A stretch of DNA of 64,000 bases from Nocardia pneumoniae NBRC 100136 (GCF_000308755.1 NZ_BAGF01000152.1:310001-374000), one strand, 5' to 3'. Positions 1 to 9,243 are shown, counted from the stretch's first letter. Translations and numbers: made by a program. Notes: generated by a model from the sequence alone, not told the origin.

Positions 1-5
1 CCACA

Positions 6-45
6 GCGGTGAGCACACCGGGAACATGCCCGGTGTGCTCACCGC
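6..45. terminator. Perfect 17-base hairpin
   Basis: Arms 6-22 and 29-45 are exact reverse complements around a six-base loop. The hairpin lies just past the 3' end of the minus-strand MFS remnant, where a terminator is expected. No clear T-run follows, which is common in high-GC actinobacteria. A protein-binding dyad is the alternative. Confidence 0.6.
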
Positions 46-50
46 CGGAA

Positions 51-305
51 TCAGACCGAGGGCAGTGCGGACCCGGTCATGCCGGTGACAATGGTGGTGC
101 GTGAACCCATCCGTGCCGTCGATTCGCCGCCGGCCACCATGCCGAACACTGCGCCGATGCTGTAGACGGTGAGCGCCGAACCGGCTTGCCCAACCGAGAA
201 TCCCTGCTACGTCGGATACAGCACGAGGTAGGCCTGCGCGAATGCGCCCAGTTGATTCACCATGATGCCGGCCAGCAGATACCGGGCCGGACGCGGAGTG
301 TCCCG
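51..305 (-). pseudogene. MFS transporter remnant
   Basis: On the minus strand a membrane-helix-like reading (LLAGIMVNQLGAFAQAYL) runs into an in-frame TAG at 207-209. It continues in the same frame as GFSVGQAGSALTVYSIGAVF and then GSRTTIVTGMTGSALP before a TGA at 51-53. This is the style of the first two helices and the loop-2/3 region of major facilitator permeases. The internal stop, the abrupt end and the lack of the other ten helices mark it as a broken gene. The substrate cannot be inferred. Confidence 0.6.
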
Positions 306-604
306 GAGTGTGGTGATGCGCCGGTGCGGCGGATGGCTTTCGTGGCACTCATCGGTGTGACCTGTCGACCGTCGTTGGCGAGGCGGCATCGGAGCCGGCG
401 AGCAGCAGCTGCCACAGCCGCGCCCGCTCGGCGCGGGTGACATGGCATTTCGGCAGTGTGCCGATCCGGCGAAGGAAGTCGCGAAGCGGGCTGTGCGTCG
501 CAACCGGAGGAAAGCTCATCGAATCCCTCATCTGTAACCGCTTCCCCGCCTGCGCAAGAGCATATTGTCGCGGGCGACAACGCCGGACAGTAAAATGGAG
601 AGAA

Positions 605-618
605 CTTACACTCATTTG
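605..618 (-). promoter_or_regulatory. TCAA-N5-TGTAA element
   Basis: Read on the minus strand the site is TCAAATGAGTGTAAG. It points toward the MFS remnant. It belongs to the 13-copy intergenic motif set described in the findings. Confidence 0.45.
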
Positions 619-680
619 ATCTGAGTCGGGCATCCGAGCGGCGACAGGCGGGATCATTCTGTGCAGTAGACCGCATTACC

Positions 681-694
681 TTATGGGAATGTAA
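681..694 (+). promoter_or_regulatory. TCAA-N5-TGTAA element (variant)
   Basis: The site reads TTATGGGAATGTAAAAT, with TTAT in place of TCAA and the same five-base spacing to TGTAA. No convincing plus-strand gene follows, so it may serve an unrecognised transcript or be a relic. Confidence 0.35.
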
Positions 695-824
695 AATCGG
701 GACGCTATGCCAGCGCACTTGATCAATGTTGATAAGCGCGTCGGGTTATGGTTAGGGGATTCTGACTTCCGGAGGTGAGTCGAGTGGCCCGTGCGGGGTC
801 CGAAGACTCGACTGGAGCGGTGGA

Positions 825-838
825 CTGAAAGAATGTAA
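825..838 (+). promoter_or_regulatory. TCAA-N5-TGTAA element (variant)
   Basis: The site reads CTGAAAGAATGTAAAT. The first box has diverged and the second box is exact. No clear gene follows on this strand. Confidence 0.3.
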
Positions 839-1153
839 ATAGCGGTGTCCGTGCTGTCTCTCGCGCTCTATGTTGCGTCGGATTGCGATGCGAATTATCT
901 CGCAACCGCCCTCCCGGTGGCCGCGCAGACGACCATGCCCAATGGGGCATGGATACCACACTTAGTCGACGTGACCAGCTCTGATTCATGGACCTCGGCT
1001 CGCCGAACGTATATGGCGATCGGCGGCCCACGGTTCCTCGAGCATTGAAGGAAATGCCCAAATATCGGCGGCGAACCTCAAGTGGTGCTCAAATTTGCAG
1101 TTGGTCCGCATATTGATTCGCCGTGCGAGTGGCGCATCGTGTATCGATGGTGT

Positions 1154-1226
1154 GGCCCGCATGGCTGGTGCGCGCTTCGAACCTTGTCTGCGGGGTGGTT
1201 CGAAGCGCGCACCAGCCATGCGGGCC
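1154..1226. repeat. 30-base perfect inverted repeat
   Basis: Arms 1154-1183 and 1197-1226 are exact reverse complements over 30 bases, with a 13-base loop. The arm begins GGCCCGCATGGCTGGTGCGC and ends in TTCGAACC. No gene contains it. The perfect match implies recent origin or selection. Possible explanations are a cruciform or binding site, a strong RNA hairpin, or an inverted duplication by template switching. It does not fold as a tRNA despite the TTCGAA. Confidence 0.85.
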
Positions 1227-1393
1227 GCGCTTGGGATGACAAGCGCATCCGCTTGGAAGGGGCCGGCAGGATGAGGGGCTGCCGACCCCAATTACGAGCA
1301 TACAGTCACCAAAGGCCTTGTCGTCCAGTGCTATTCGAGAACTTACAGCCTCTTGAGGCGGACGTTTCTGCGACGCGGGCGCTGGACGCCCAG

Positions 1394-1549
1394 TCAGCGC
1401 TGGACATCGTGTTCTCGCCTGCGGAGGTGAGTCGGAGTCGCGCGCGGTCGGCGAGCCCGGCCGCGCTGTTGTGGCCAGCTGAGGGCCGCCAGGATGACAA
1501 GCGCCTCCACGGTGATGACCGTCACTGCGGTTGCTTGAAGGGTGGTCAT
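1394..1549 (-). CDS. Single-helix microprotein, family copy A
   Basis: This 51-residue protein begins MTTLQATAVTVITVEALVIL, continues AALSWP and ends in an arginine-rich tail. Residues 6-24 form one hydrophobic helix with a central Glu15, followed by Trp25-Pro26 and a basic cytoplasmic-type tail. It aligns without gaps over the first 26 residues to the proteins at 4938-5210 and 24390-24581, sharing Met1, Thr2, Leu4, Gln5, Val11, Glu15, Leu17, Ile19, Ala22, Leu23, Trp25 and Pro26. That conservation is the reason for calling it a gene. No strong ribosome site precedes the ATG, and an ATG two codons upstream is possible. Function is unknown. Confidence 0.6.
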   Translation of the reverse strand: MTTLQATAVTVITVEALVILAALSWPQQRGRARRPRATPTHLRRREHDVQR

Positions 1550-2139
1550 GTACATGCCCGTTCGTGGTGTTGGGGGAGCGACTTCCTTGCTGCTGATGCA
1601 AATAGAATTGCACAACATAGGCATCGTGCAATTTAATATGCCCACCGGTGGGGTGTCCGCCGTGGCCGCGGAGAGGCAAGCTACATCGGGGCGGTGAGTT
1701 CGAGAACCGAGATGGTCGGGTCCGGCCCGCTCGGAGTCGAAGCGGTCGGTGGCGGCAGCGACCGGGCGTAGTCCCAACAGCAGTCCGTTGGCATGGAACA
1801 CGACGCCACCGTAGAGCTGGTACGGATCGGTACGAACCTGCGGATCATGTGGGCCACCAAGACATTCCCGCGCCGCCAAGGCCGAGTTCACCCGCAACAT
1901 GGGTCGGATGGTTACGACGCCGGCTACTCAGTCATGGAATCGGTGTCCGCATGGTTGCAGCACACCGCGGCCGAAGGCGCACTGGCAACGGTGCGCGCTG
2001 CGGTGGGGCGCGGCGATCGTCCGATTGCCACCGCACGGCTCGAGCTGCTCCGATATGTGCGTGCATGGCCGGATTCCCGGCCGACGGGGAGGGGTCGTTC
2101 AGCTCGGCAGTCACGCCTTGTGGTACCGCATTCGACCAG
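1550..2139. other. Stretch without a confident gene
   Basis: Protein-like fragments occur on both strands without a coherent gene. The minus strand reads YGGVVFHANGLLLGLRPV near 1750-1830, running on from upstream of microprotein A. A plus-strand frame at 1793-2251 gives 152 codons, including WLQHTAAEGALATVRAAVGR, but has no ribosome site and a low-complexity end. Both are best treated as possible gene remnants. Confidence 0.35.
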
Positions 2140-2520
2140 TCACATGAGCAACAGCACACACAGCAGGACCGCATTGAACAGACCGAGCCCCGCGCCCAGC
2201 GCTGCTCCACGTAATCCGGTGCGCACAAGCGTGCTTCGAGTCAACGGATAGGCGCGATTGGTGCGGTAGCTGATGCGCACTGGAATTTCGGCACCGAGCG
2301 GATATCGCCCAGGCGCCGCGTCGTGCCTGCGCCGCCAATCGGCGCCGCGATACTCGATCACCGTGCGCTGTCGCCGCGGCGGGCATGGGCATCCGATCGG
2401 CGCGTGGCCGCCTTTACATGTGTGTGCCACGGCACGTGCCGTTCGCTTGCCGGTATAACTCGGCGTAATGCTTTGCCGGAACGACTCGTTGAATGGAACC
2501 ACCACGTGGTAGTACGCCAT
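2140..2520 (-). CDS. Small membrane protein, DUF3592-like C-terminus
   Basis: The 126-residue reading ends with a segment typical of DUF3592-type proteins: VIEYRGADWRRRH, then PGRYPLGAEIPVRISYR, then a C-terminal hydrophobic helix (about residues 106-126) that stops at the terminus. The first 55 residues are cysteine- and arginine-rich and less convincing, so the true start may be internal or the 5' part may be damaged. Function is unknown; family members are membrane-associated proteins with a small beta-rich domain. No operon partner is evident. Confidence 0.5.
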   Translation of the reverse strand: MAYYHVVVPFNESFRQSITPSYTGKRTARAVAHTCKGGHAPIGCPCPPRRQRTVIEYRGADWRRRHDAAPGRYPLGAEIPVRISYRTNRAYPLTRSTLVRTGLRGAALGAGLGLFNAVLLCVLLLM

Positions 2521-2627
2521 CCCGACTACTGGTGCCGCCGGGATTCACGCATGCCATTCGGCCGGAGATCGTCCGAAGGTAAAATTGCAACGCGCGCCTG
2601 GCGTTGGGCCGGACGTCCTGCCTGCCC

Positions 2628-3239
2628 TCAGTCGTCCGCTTCGACCACATCTACGGCAGGGGGTGCGTTGGGATCGAGGCACGATGGCATGGCATCCGAC
2701 AGCGGTTGGGTCGCGGTGTCATTTGTCGTCCGGTGCAGCCTGCGCAGCCTGCGCAGCATGCGCAGCGCATCCGGACGACGACGGCGCCGCGGGCTCCCCG
2801 GTACCATCCCCTCCGTCGATCGGGGGACCTGTTGCCCGCCCGCGCTACCGGTATCGTTCACGGCTACCTCGGCCGAGTCGTCGAAGCCGAGCGTGAATTC
2901 GAACTTCGGATCGTACATCGTCAACTTCAGTTCATGCGTAATCCGGAGAACGTTCTCCATTCGTTTCGAACGATCCGCATCGAAGCGGAGAATGATGCCC
3001 TGTGCTGAGAAATTCGTGATTTCGGCGATCGAAGCCATCCCGTCCGGATGGTGTGCATTGACTTCCGGATCGCGGCGCCGCATCGCCAGAACGAATTCCC
3101 GCATCGATTCGTGCAGCGTGGAAACCGCGACCGGATGGCGGTCGCGGAGAATGCGCCGGAAGCGCCTGGCCGCCACCCGCGGGGATGACAGACCATTCTC
3201 ATTCCAGATCGCCAGATAGACGATCGGCGATTCCTGCAC
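2628..3239 (-). CDS. Hypothetical cytosolic protein, 203 residues
   Basis: The product begins MQESPIVYLAIWNENG from a GTG start and has a soluble, mixed alpha/beta composition without signal peptide or membrane helix. A basic stretch near residues 135-170 (SPRRRRRPDALRMLRRLRRL) is encoded by a short GCGCAGCCT-type tandem repeat around 2738-2772, so that part may be a low-complexity linker. No family was recognised. Neighbours on the same strand are also hypotheticals. Confidence 0.55.
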   Translation of the reverse strand: MQESPIVYLAIWNENGLSSPRVAARRFRRILRDRHPVAVSTLHESMREFVLAMRRRDPEVNAHHPDGMASIAEITNFSAQGIILRFDADRSKRMENVLRITHELKLTMYDPKFEFTLGFDDSAEVAVNDTGSAGGQQVPRSTEGMVPGSPRRRRRPDALRMLRRLRRLHRTTNDTATQPLSDAMPSCLDPNAPPAVDVVEADD

Positions 3240-3343
3240 TGCGCACCCTCCCCGTCCGTCCTGGGCACCACGCTCCGGTGCTGCTCACCCAAAACTCTAG
3301 CGTGCGTAATGCACTGCCGTGCAACCGAATCAGTGCGAAACCC

Positions 3344-3357
3344 TCAAGTCATCGTAA
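3344..3357 (+). promoter_or_regulatory. TCAA-N5-CGTAA element
   Basis: The site reads TCAAGTCATCGTAAAAC. It lies upstream of the minus-strand gene starting at 3239 but in the opposite orientation from most other copies. Confidence 0.4.
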
Positions 3358-3430
3358 AACTGTGCCTGCTGCGCATGCGAGGATGCATCCGAAAGAATCC
3401 TCACCATCGGGCATACCGGGCCTGGCGCTG

Positions 3431-4639
3431 CTAGCAGCGTTCGTACTGACGCACGTAGGGCTGCGACTCCGGTAAGACGTTGTACCCGGATGTCTGGCAG
3501 CCGCCGACCACGACCTCGAAAAAGGGGCCGTAGGAGTAGACGGGGCCGTTGGGTGTGTAGATCGTGTAGTCGACCGCCGCGCCGTAGCCAGCCAGGTAGG
3601 GAAGATGCAGATCGGCGAGTTGTGTGGTCTGCGCGACGCTGAATTCCGTACCCACGGGAGGGAATACGGTGACGCCCAGTGTGCGGCCTTCGGAGGGCGG
3701 GTCGTAGACCGACACCCGAACGGAGAACGGGATGGGTTGATCGGTCAGGAACCACTGCCACAGGTCGAGTTCATCATTGGACGGGAAGCGAGGGGTGGGC
3801 TCTTGGCGGGGGGTGACGCGATCATGGGGCCATGGATAAGACCCGGGGCGCCGTTCCGAGTGATTGGTGAACCCGCGCTCCCGCTCATGAACGGTGGATA
3901 CGGTCCAGTGGTTTGATGCCAGTTCGGGGAAGTCCCGGATGATTCGGCGCATCGCCGCGGTGGCGCGGTGAGGTTCGCTCTCGGAGCCCGCTCGGACGTC
4001 GATGGCGTTGGTTATGCGGCTGGCGTCGCCGCCGCGCGAGGACCAGTGCACTTCGGTGCCGGCGGCCCATAGTCGCGCCCAGGTGTCTGCGGCGTTCGCT
4101 TCAGTGCTCACGTCACGGCCGAAAAGCCAGTACGCGGAATAGGTGTCTGCCATCCGGTCGATGGTGACCTCTGTCGGGTCGCCTTGGAAACGCCGCGGAA
4201 GCTGTTGAGCGCCCATGGCACTCACCACAGACGCGGCCTCGGCCGGTGTGGCGTCGTCCCTGAGCCGCACGTCGAGTTTGGCGTTGAAGTGTCTGCCCTT
4301 GTAGTGCTCGAACCGGTGTGACGCGTCGGTTACCCCCGGAAGGGCCCGGATGGCTGTCTCGATCTTGCGTGACCAGCTGTCACGCTCGGCCTGGTCGCGT
4401 CCTTGTTCGAAATAGCCATATCCGATCAGCAGGACTGCGGTACCTGCCATCGCCACAGCGAGCACGACTGCCAATCCCGCTATTGTTGCCAGCAGCGGCG
4501 CTACGCGTTCGCGCAAGATGGCGCGCTGGACACGCGCCGACAGCCGCCGATCGGGGTGCTGGGAGGTCCCTCGCTTCGGTGTGTCCGGATTGAAGCGGCC
4601 CGGGTCAACGACCTTGCGGCCGGTGGGTTCGGCATCCAT
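3431..4639 (-). CDS. Single-pass membrane protein with large outer domain
   Basis: The 402-residue product has a cytoplasmic N-terminus of about 46 residues, one strong transmembrane helix (about 47-76) and a roughly 325-residue extracytoplasmic part. Two cysteines close to the C-terminus (VVVGGCQTSG and the final YERC) could form a disulfide. The ATG is preceded by GAGGAGG at a good distance. No catalytic motif or known family was recognised. It is probably a surface-anchored protein of mycolic-acid actinobacteria. It stands alone between gene-poor flanks. Confidence 0.7.
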   Translation of the reverse strand: MDAEPTGRKVVDPGRFNPDTPKRGTSQHPDRRLSARVQRAILRERVAPLLATIAGLAVVLAVAMAGTAVLLIGYGYFEQGRDQAERDSWSRKIETAIRALPGVTDASHRFEHYKGRHFNAKLDVRLRDDATPAEAASVVSAMGAQQLPRRFQGDPTEVTIDRMADTYSAYWLFGRDVSTEANAADTWARLWAAGTEVHWSSRGGDASRITNAIDVRAGSESEPHRATAAMRRIIRDFPELASNHWTVSTVHERERGFTNHSERRPGSYPWPHDRVTPRQEPTPRFPSNDELDLWQWFLTDQPIPFSVRVSVYDPPSEGRTLGVTVFPPVGTEFSVAQTTQLADLHLPYLAGYGAAVDYTIYTPNGPVYSYGPFFEVVVGGCQTSGYNVLPESQPYVRQYERC

Positions 4640-4921
4640 CGGACCTCCTCACGGCGCCTTCGTGTTCGTCTGAAACCTATAGCAGACCATCAGTTCCGGC
4701 GCTTTGCCTCATCGTTCCACAGCGTAGTCGGCCGCGAACTGCGACCTACCGCACGCGAGCGTTGGTCGATACCGACGTGTGGAGCCGGGATGAACAACCG
4801 ATCGCACGGCCGACTCGAGTGGGCTTGATGGCCTGCACGAATTGCCATATTCGTTGAAGGGGCGTGTTCGCTGCTATCTGGCTACCGCGAGATGCAAGGC
4901 AATCCTGCGTGGGGCAGACTC

Positions 4922-4995
4922 AATTGGGAGACATGACCTAGGCGTCAATGGGGTCGCGGTGCCCGCCGTGTGGGCGTTCACTGTGTCGAGCGATT
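4922..4995 (+). pseudogene. Possible remnant of a membrane-protein N-terminus
   Basis: A plus-strand frame reads NGVAVPAVWAFTV, which matches NGFAAPTVWAFTV near the N-terminus of the membrane protein encoded at 11638-12522. Ten of 13 residues agree. The surrounding frame lacks the remaining helices and runs antisense to microprotein B. It looks like a short leftover of a paralogue, though chance similarity cannot be excluded. Confidence 0.3.
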
Positions 4996-5210
4996 ACCGA
5001 GCCGGCGAGGGTGCGTGGCGTCGACGTGACGACGTTCCGCCGCGCCGGCAAAGCGGGATCGGTCGACGCGCGATGGCGTTTTCCGCGACGAACAACCAGA
5101 TGCTCCTCGTGGTGGGTCGGCCGTTGCCGGGGCGGCCAGCACAGGGCCGCAACGATGAACAGCGCCTCTATGCCGACGACCGCGATCGTCACGCTCTGCA
5201 GGTCGGTCAT
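4938..5210 (-). CDS. Single-helix microprotein, family copy B
   Basis: The product is 90 residues and begins MTDLQSVTIAVVGIEALFIV, followed by AALCWP. The first 26 residues align without gaps to copies A and C and keep the buried Glu15 and the Trp25-Pro26 pair. After the helix comes a longer polar, basic tail of about 60 residues, part of which may be read-through into non-conserved sequence. A GGAAAGG purine run lies about 13 bases before the ATG. Function is unknown. Confidence 0.6.
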   Translation of the reverse strand: MTDLQSVTIAVVGIEALFIVAALCWPPRQRPTHHEEHLVVRRGKRHRASTDPALPARRNVVTSTPRTLAGSVIARHSERPHGGHRDPIDA

Positions 5211-5911
5211 ATCCGGGCCACTGCCTTTCCATTGTCCCAAGGTCGCAGCCCATAGTGCAGCAACATCGCGGGCCCCCCACCAGCCCCGGCCGCAACGCGT
5301 TGCGGATCCTCTACATTCCTACTTCACCGGTGTTTCCGCTGCTCAGTCCATCTGGTCGGTTCGACCGGGTAGACCGCGCAAGCGGTCACGATCAAGTCTG
5401 ATCGAGTAAGTAGATGGGCCCGCATCGGTAGCCGTCGGGTCCGATGTCCCGAGCTATCTACGTCCCCGGCGCTGCTCGCCGGAACCGGTACCGGTCGACG
5501 ATCTCTGGCACATTGCGGTGCGGGACCGTGCAAGTTGTGAAGCCATTGCGGCACAGGAAACAGCGCACGCGGTCGGCGCACCGCTGACGCTGGACAGCGC
5601 GTTCCGCATCCGTGCCGGGTTTACCCGACCTACCGACCGCGGTCGGTGCGCGACCGGGACGTGATCCTATCCGTCGAGCTACCGGTCGACCGGCATGCGA
5701 AGCCACGGCAGCGAGGCGGTGTGAATCAGTGGGGCGGGGGCTCCTACGTACGGGTAGGGAATAGATACATACGAGGTCTGGGTACCTAGCAGGTATGGTC
5801 GGAATACGCGACAGACGGGAACACGTTCTCGAGTTCACTCTGGAGAGTGGACGCCTTGCCGGCGCGGTTCTTTGACGACGACATCAGATGGGAAGAAGGA
5901 GCTTGACCTCT
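5211..5911. other. Upstream region of the LuxR-type regulator
   Basis: About 700 bases without a convincing gene. A plus-strand stretch near 5400-5660 has a protein-like reading (VDDLWHIAVRDRASCEAIAA) but no start codon, so it may be a remnant. The AT-richer segment around 5755-5785 is a plausible promoter for the regulator that follows. AAGGAG at 5896-5901 is its ribosome site. Confidence 0.4.
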
Positions 5912-8443
5912 ATGTCGAGTAGGGAGCGGCAGATTCCCGGTGACTCTCCAGCAACCGCGAACGGTTTTGTCGGCCGGGGTCCAGAGCTGGGTCGGATCAG
6001 AACTCTGCTCATGGGCTCGGCGCGGTTGATCACCCTGACCGGTATGGGCGGCATCGGGAAGACTCGGCTCGCGGCCGAAGCGGTCGGCCAGTTCCGCAAG
6101 GCCACCGGTATACCGGTGTACTGGGTCCGACTGGCCAGGCTGGCGAAGGGATCCGACTTCACCGCGGTAGAAGAGGAGGTCGCGCATGCCGTGCTCGACG
6201 CCGACTTCTCGGGGCGATCGGCGTGGAACGCACTGGTCGACAAGCTCACCGTCAAGAACGCGGCCGGGCGGACGCCGCGGACTCTGGTGGTGCTGGACAA
6301 CTGTGAGCATGTGCTCGGCGCGGCCGGTACGCTCATCGCGGCGCTACTGGAGGCAGCGCCGGGCTTGGTCATCCTCGCCACCAGCCGCGGGCCGGTGGGA
6401 TGGGTCGACGAGCACTTGGTGGAGGTTCCACCGCTGTCGCAGCAACAGGCCCTGACGTTGTTCCAGCAGCGTGCGGAGCTCACCGGTCACGCTGTCACCG
6501 ATGCCGATCAGGTCGCGACAGCGCGGTTGATCTGTCACCACATGCACAACCACCCGCTCTATCTCCGGCTCGCCGCCGCGCGGCTGCGCCGGCAGCCACT
6601 CGCGACCATCCTCCAGGAGTTGAGCGGCGGTGCGAACGACCGGCGGATGCGGTGGTCCCCCGCCTGGCAGGCGGGGGTAGATGCGCGGCATCAGCGGGTT
6701 CCCGACGTGATCGCGTGGTCGTATGACCTGTGCACGGATCAGGAACGCCTCCTCTTGGCGCGAATGTCGGTATTCGCCGCAGGGCACGATACGAACCCCG
6801 AAGAGGACAACTCCTTCGGGCTCGACGTGGGGGCCGACCTGGAAGCCATCGAGGCCGTGTGCGCTGACGACGAACAGCTCGACCGGTCCGGCGCGGTGCG
6901 GGTGGCGAAGGAGGAGGTCGAGGGGCTGCTCGAGCGCCTGGTCGACCAGTCGCTCGCATCACTGCACCGCACCGGGACCACCGTTCGGTATTCGCTGCTG
7001 GAGACGATTCGGGTGTTCGCCCATCAGCGATTACAGGAGCATTCGACCGGCGACACGGACGACTCGGCACGGATCGCCGCGAAGCATCGGCAGTACTACC
7101 GCAACAAAGTCCTGCAGGCATATGCCGACTGGTTCGGCCCGGGGGAGCTGGGCTATCTGAACTGGGTGCGCGCGTCGTGGGACAACATTCTCGTTGCCAT
7201 CGAGGGAAGCCTCACCGCGCCGGGCGAATCGATACCCGGTTTGGAGATCTCGGTGGGACTGATCGCGCTGCGCGCGCCGTTCTTCAACGGCTCATTACGC
7301 GAGACCCGTCAATGGACGGAACGTACGTTGGAGGCCACCCGCAAGCTCACACCGCAGCCAACCGATCTCCAAGTAATAGCGATGGCTTTGATCGGATGGG
7401 TGGCCATGTGGCAGGGGCAGCACGAGGAAACCGAGCGGATGCTCGAAGAGTGTATTACTGCCTGCACAACTGATCCGGCAGTCCGGCAGAACTGGCGGCA
7501 GACTCCCGAAGTCGACCTCGATCTGCCCGCCGTCGTCGAGTTCGTCTGGGGGCAGGAGCTGATGCTGGTGCACGGCGACCCGGCATCCATCACCGTGCTG
7601 GCGCGCGCTCGCGAGAAATCTCACAACGTCGGCGATCGCGGCGGCGAGGCGATGGCCGGACTCATCGAGGCCATGGCGGCCAGCTTCTTCGGTACGGCGG
7701 AACAAGCGGCGGAGATCGCGCAGCGCAACGTCACCAATTCCACTGCGGCCGAGGCGCATTGGCTGAAATCGTGGACCGAGCTGATGTGGGCGCTCGCACT
7801 GACCAAACACGGTGATCCGACCGCGGCGTTGTCGGTGGGGCGTCGATCGCTGGCCCACCTGGTATCCATCCGTGACCCGTGGGGCGCGGCCTGGGCAGTG
7901 CATGTTCGGTACTGGGCATTGGCGCAGATCATCACCGACTCGATAGCCGCGGGCGACACCGATACCGACGAGATCGTTGCCTTGGCGACCGAAACCGCCC
8001 GGCTAGCCGGAGGTGCCAGGACGTTGCGCACGGAGCTGGGAACCGATATCGAAGCACTGCGGCCCTTCGCCGACGAAGCCAACCGAGCCATCGACGTTGC
8101 CCGTAGCGTGCTGGGACCCGAGGCGTTCGCCGCCGCCGAGAAAGAGGGATCCCTCCTGCGTTCCGAATCGAACGAAGTCCAACGGCTGGCACTGGGACAG
8201 CTACCCATGGACCGGGTGCCCGCGGTCGATACCGGCCACACGTGCGGCCTGTCGCGCTGGGACGAGCTGACGCGGGCGGAGCAGGAGGTAGCGACGTTCG
8301 CCGCGGCGGGATGGACGAACAGCGCTATCGCGGCACATCGGGGAACTTCGTTCCGGACCGTCGACACGCAAATGACCGCGATCTTTCAGAAACTGATGAT
8401 CACCTCCCGGAAAGACATCATCCGGTTTGTTCCCAAGACCTGA
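5912..8443 (+). CDS. Large ATP-binding LuxR-family regulator
   Basis: The 843-residue product is a STAND-type transcriptional regulator of the actinobacterial LuxR class. Near the N-terminus are a Walker A motif (TGMGGIGKTRLA), a Walker B (TLVVLDNCEHVL) and winged-helix-like sequence. A long helical repeat region fills about residues 370-740. The C-terminus carries a LuxR-type helix-turn-helix (LTRAEQEVATFAAAGWTNSA then TVDTQMTAIFQKL). I chose the ATG at 5912 because AAGGAG ends ten bases upstream; an in-frame ATG 24 bases earlier lacks a ribosome site. It probably switches target genes upon ligand-induced oligomerisation, but the targets are unknown. It is monocistronic. Confidence 0.85.
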   Translation: MSSRERQIPGDSPATANGFVGRGPELGRIRTLLMGSARLITLTGMGGIGKTRLAAEAVGQFRKATGIPVYWVRLARLAKGSDFTAVEEEVAHAVLDADFSGRSAWNALVDKLTVKNAAGRTPRTLVVLDNCEHVLGAAGTLIAALLEAAPGLVILATSRGPVGWVDEHLVEVPPLSQQQALTLFQQRAELTGHAVTDADQVATARLICHHMHNHPLYLRLAAARLRRQPLATILQELSGGANDRRMRWSPAWQAGVDARHQRVPDVIAWSYDLCTDQERLLLARMSVFAAGHDTNPEEDNSFGLDVGADLEAIEAVCADDEQLDRSGAVRVAKEEVEGLLERLVDQSLASLHRTGTTVRYSLLETIRVFAHQRLQEHSTGDTDDSARIAAKHRQYYRNKVLQAYADWFGPGELGYLNWVRASWDNILVAIEGSLTAPGESIPGLEISVGLIALRAPFFNGSLRETRQWTERTLEATRKLTPQPTDLQVIAMALIGWVAMWQGQHEETERMLEECITACTTDPAVRQNWRQTPEVDLDLPAVVEFVWGQELMLVHGDPASITVLARAREKSHNVGDRGGEAMAGLIEAMAASFFGTAEQAAEIAQRNVTNSTAAEAHWLKSWTELMWALALTKHGDPTAALSVGRRSLAHLVSIRDPWGAAWAVHVRYWALAQIITDSIAAGDTDTDEIVALATETARLAGGARTLRTELGTDIEALRPFADEANRAIDVARSVLGPEAFAAAEKEGSLLRSESNEVQRLALGQLPMDRVPAVDTGHTCGLSRWDELTRAEQEVATFAAAGWTNSAIAAHRGTSFRTVDTQMTAIFQKLMITSRKDIIRFVPKT

Positions 8444-8521
8444 TCGACCACGGTTGGACCGCAGTCCGTCGCGACTTCTTTCAGCCGGTCACCGTGGACA
8501 GGGCCACGGAGCACAGCTCCA

Positions 8522-8647
8522 TCAGGGCTGGGTGAACTTCTTCTCGCCGAGTCCGTCGTGGTGGTAGGTGATGCTGATGACAACGTTGTAGAAGGAGATG
8601 GAGATCTCCACCTGGTTGGTATGGCTCGGACAGTGCTTCGTCGGCAT
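8522..8647 (-). pseudogene. C-terminal remnant of a secreted or lipoprotein gene
   Basis: A 41-codon minus-strand frame ends NQVEISISFYNVVISITYHH and then DGLGEKKFTQP. The pattern resembles the terminal beta-strands of small actinobacterial lipoproteins. No signal peptide or domain core precedes it, and a TAG lies upstream in frame. It is therefore more likely a 3' leftover than a complete gene. Confidence 0.4.
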
Positions 8648-8805
8648 TCGGGCAAGTGGATGCCGGGGAGCCCTGGAAGGGAGTGGATTCCCCGGCCGTC
8701 CGAACTACACTGGTTGGGTTCTGCCCGTCGGGGGGCGTACCTGTCGGGGTGTCGCGGGGTACGCGGGTCGCTGGATGGGCCGAGTCGGAAGGTGTTGTGT
8801 GGTAT
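8648..8805. other. Short spacer, nothing recognised
   Basis: No gene or motif was recognised between the remnant and the lipoprotein gene. The segment is G-rich on the plus strand (GGGGGGCGT near 8730). Confidence 0.4.
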
Positions 8806-9243
8806 TTACTTTTCGCAGGTCTTGGTGATGTGGTCCATGATTTTCGGTACGGCCCGGTTCAGCTTGTCCGAATTCTCCTGAGCGGTGGCGGCCCGCTGTT
8901 GTAGTTCTTGCAGGGCCGATGGATCGGTGGGATCGAGATCGGTGTTTCCCGCGTCGAGGACCGCCTCTTGGGCGTCCGCGAAATTTTCCCAGTCTGCTTG
9001 GATTTCGGCGGGGGCGACCGCGGCGACCTCCCGCGCCTTGAGGTTCAGCTCCTCCGAGTTCAACTGTGTGCCGATATCGCCGAGGTCCTTGACCGCGGCG
9101 CAATACGCCGACGTGCTGGAAGAATCGTTGCTTGCGGGCGATGCCGCCTGGCGGTCTGCGGATGGCGATGAATCCTTGCCGCAACCGGAGAGCGCTGCGG
9201 CGCCGAGCGCGATCGCGGTGAGGATGGTGATGGTAAGACGCAT
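8806..9243 (-). CDS. Small secreted lipoprotein
   Basis: The 145-residue product has a lipoprotein signal peptide (MRLTITILTAIALGAAA) with lipobox LSGC, so the cysteine at about position 21 should be lipidated and the protein anchored outside the membrane. The mature part starts with a Ser-rich linker followed by a helical domain (about 45-145) with two cysteines (YCAAV and TKTCEK). No family was recognised. It follows the secreted protein gene at 9262-9834 by 18 bases on the same strand, so the two are probably one operon. Confidence 0.75.
   Translation of the reverse strand: MRLTITILTAIALGAAALSGCGKDSSPSADRQAASPASNDSSSTSAYCAAVKDLGDIGTQLNSEELNLKAREVAAVAPAEIQADWENFADAQEAVLDAGNTDLDPTDPSALQELQQRAATAQENSDKLNRAVPKIMDHITKTCEK

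Larger units (their letters stand above)
306..1393. other. Gene-poor stretch
   Basis: No reading frame here shows protein-like composition combined with a plausible start. It holds three TCAA-N5-TGTAA-type elements (605, 681 and 825) and the 30-base inverted repeat at 1154. The local composition is more AT-rich than the gene-dense second half of the window. It looks like eroded or regulatory DNA. Confidence 0.5.

Noticed and set aside
1154..1226. tRNA gene suggested by TTCGAA in the inverted repeat
   Set aside because: The sequence makes one long hairpin and no cloverleaf, and no anticodon arm can be drawn.
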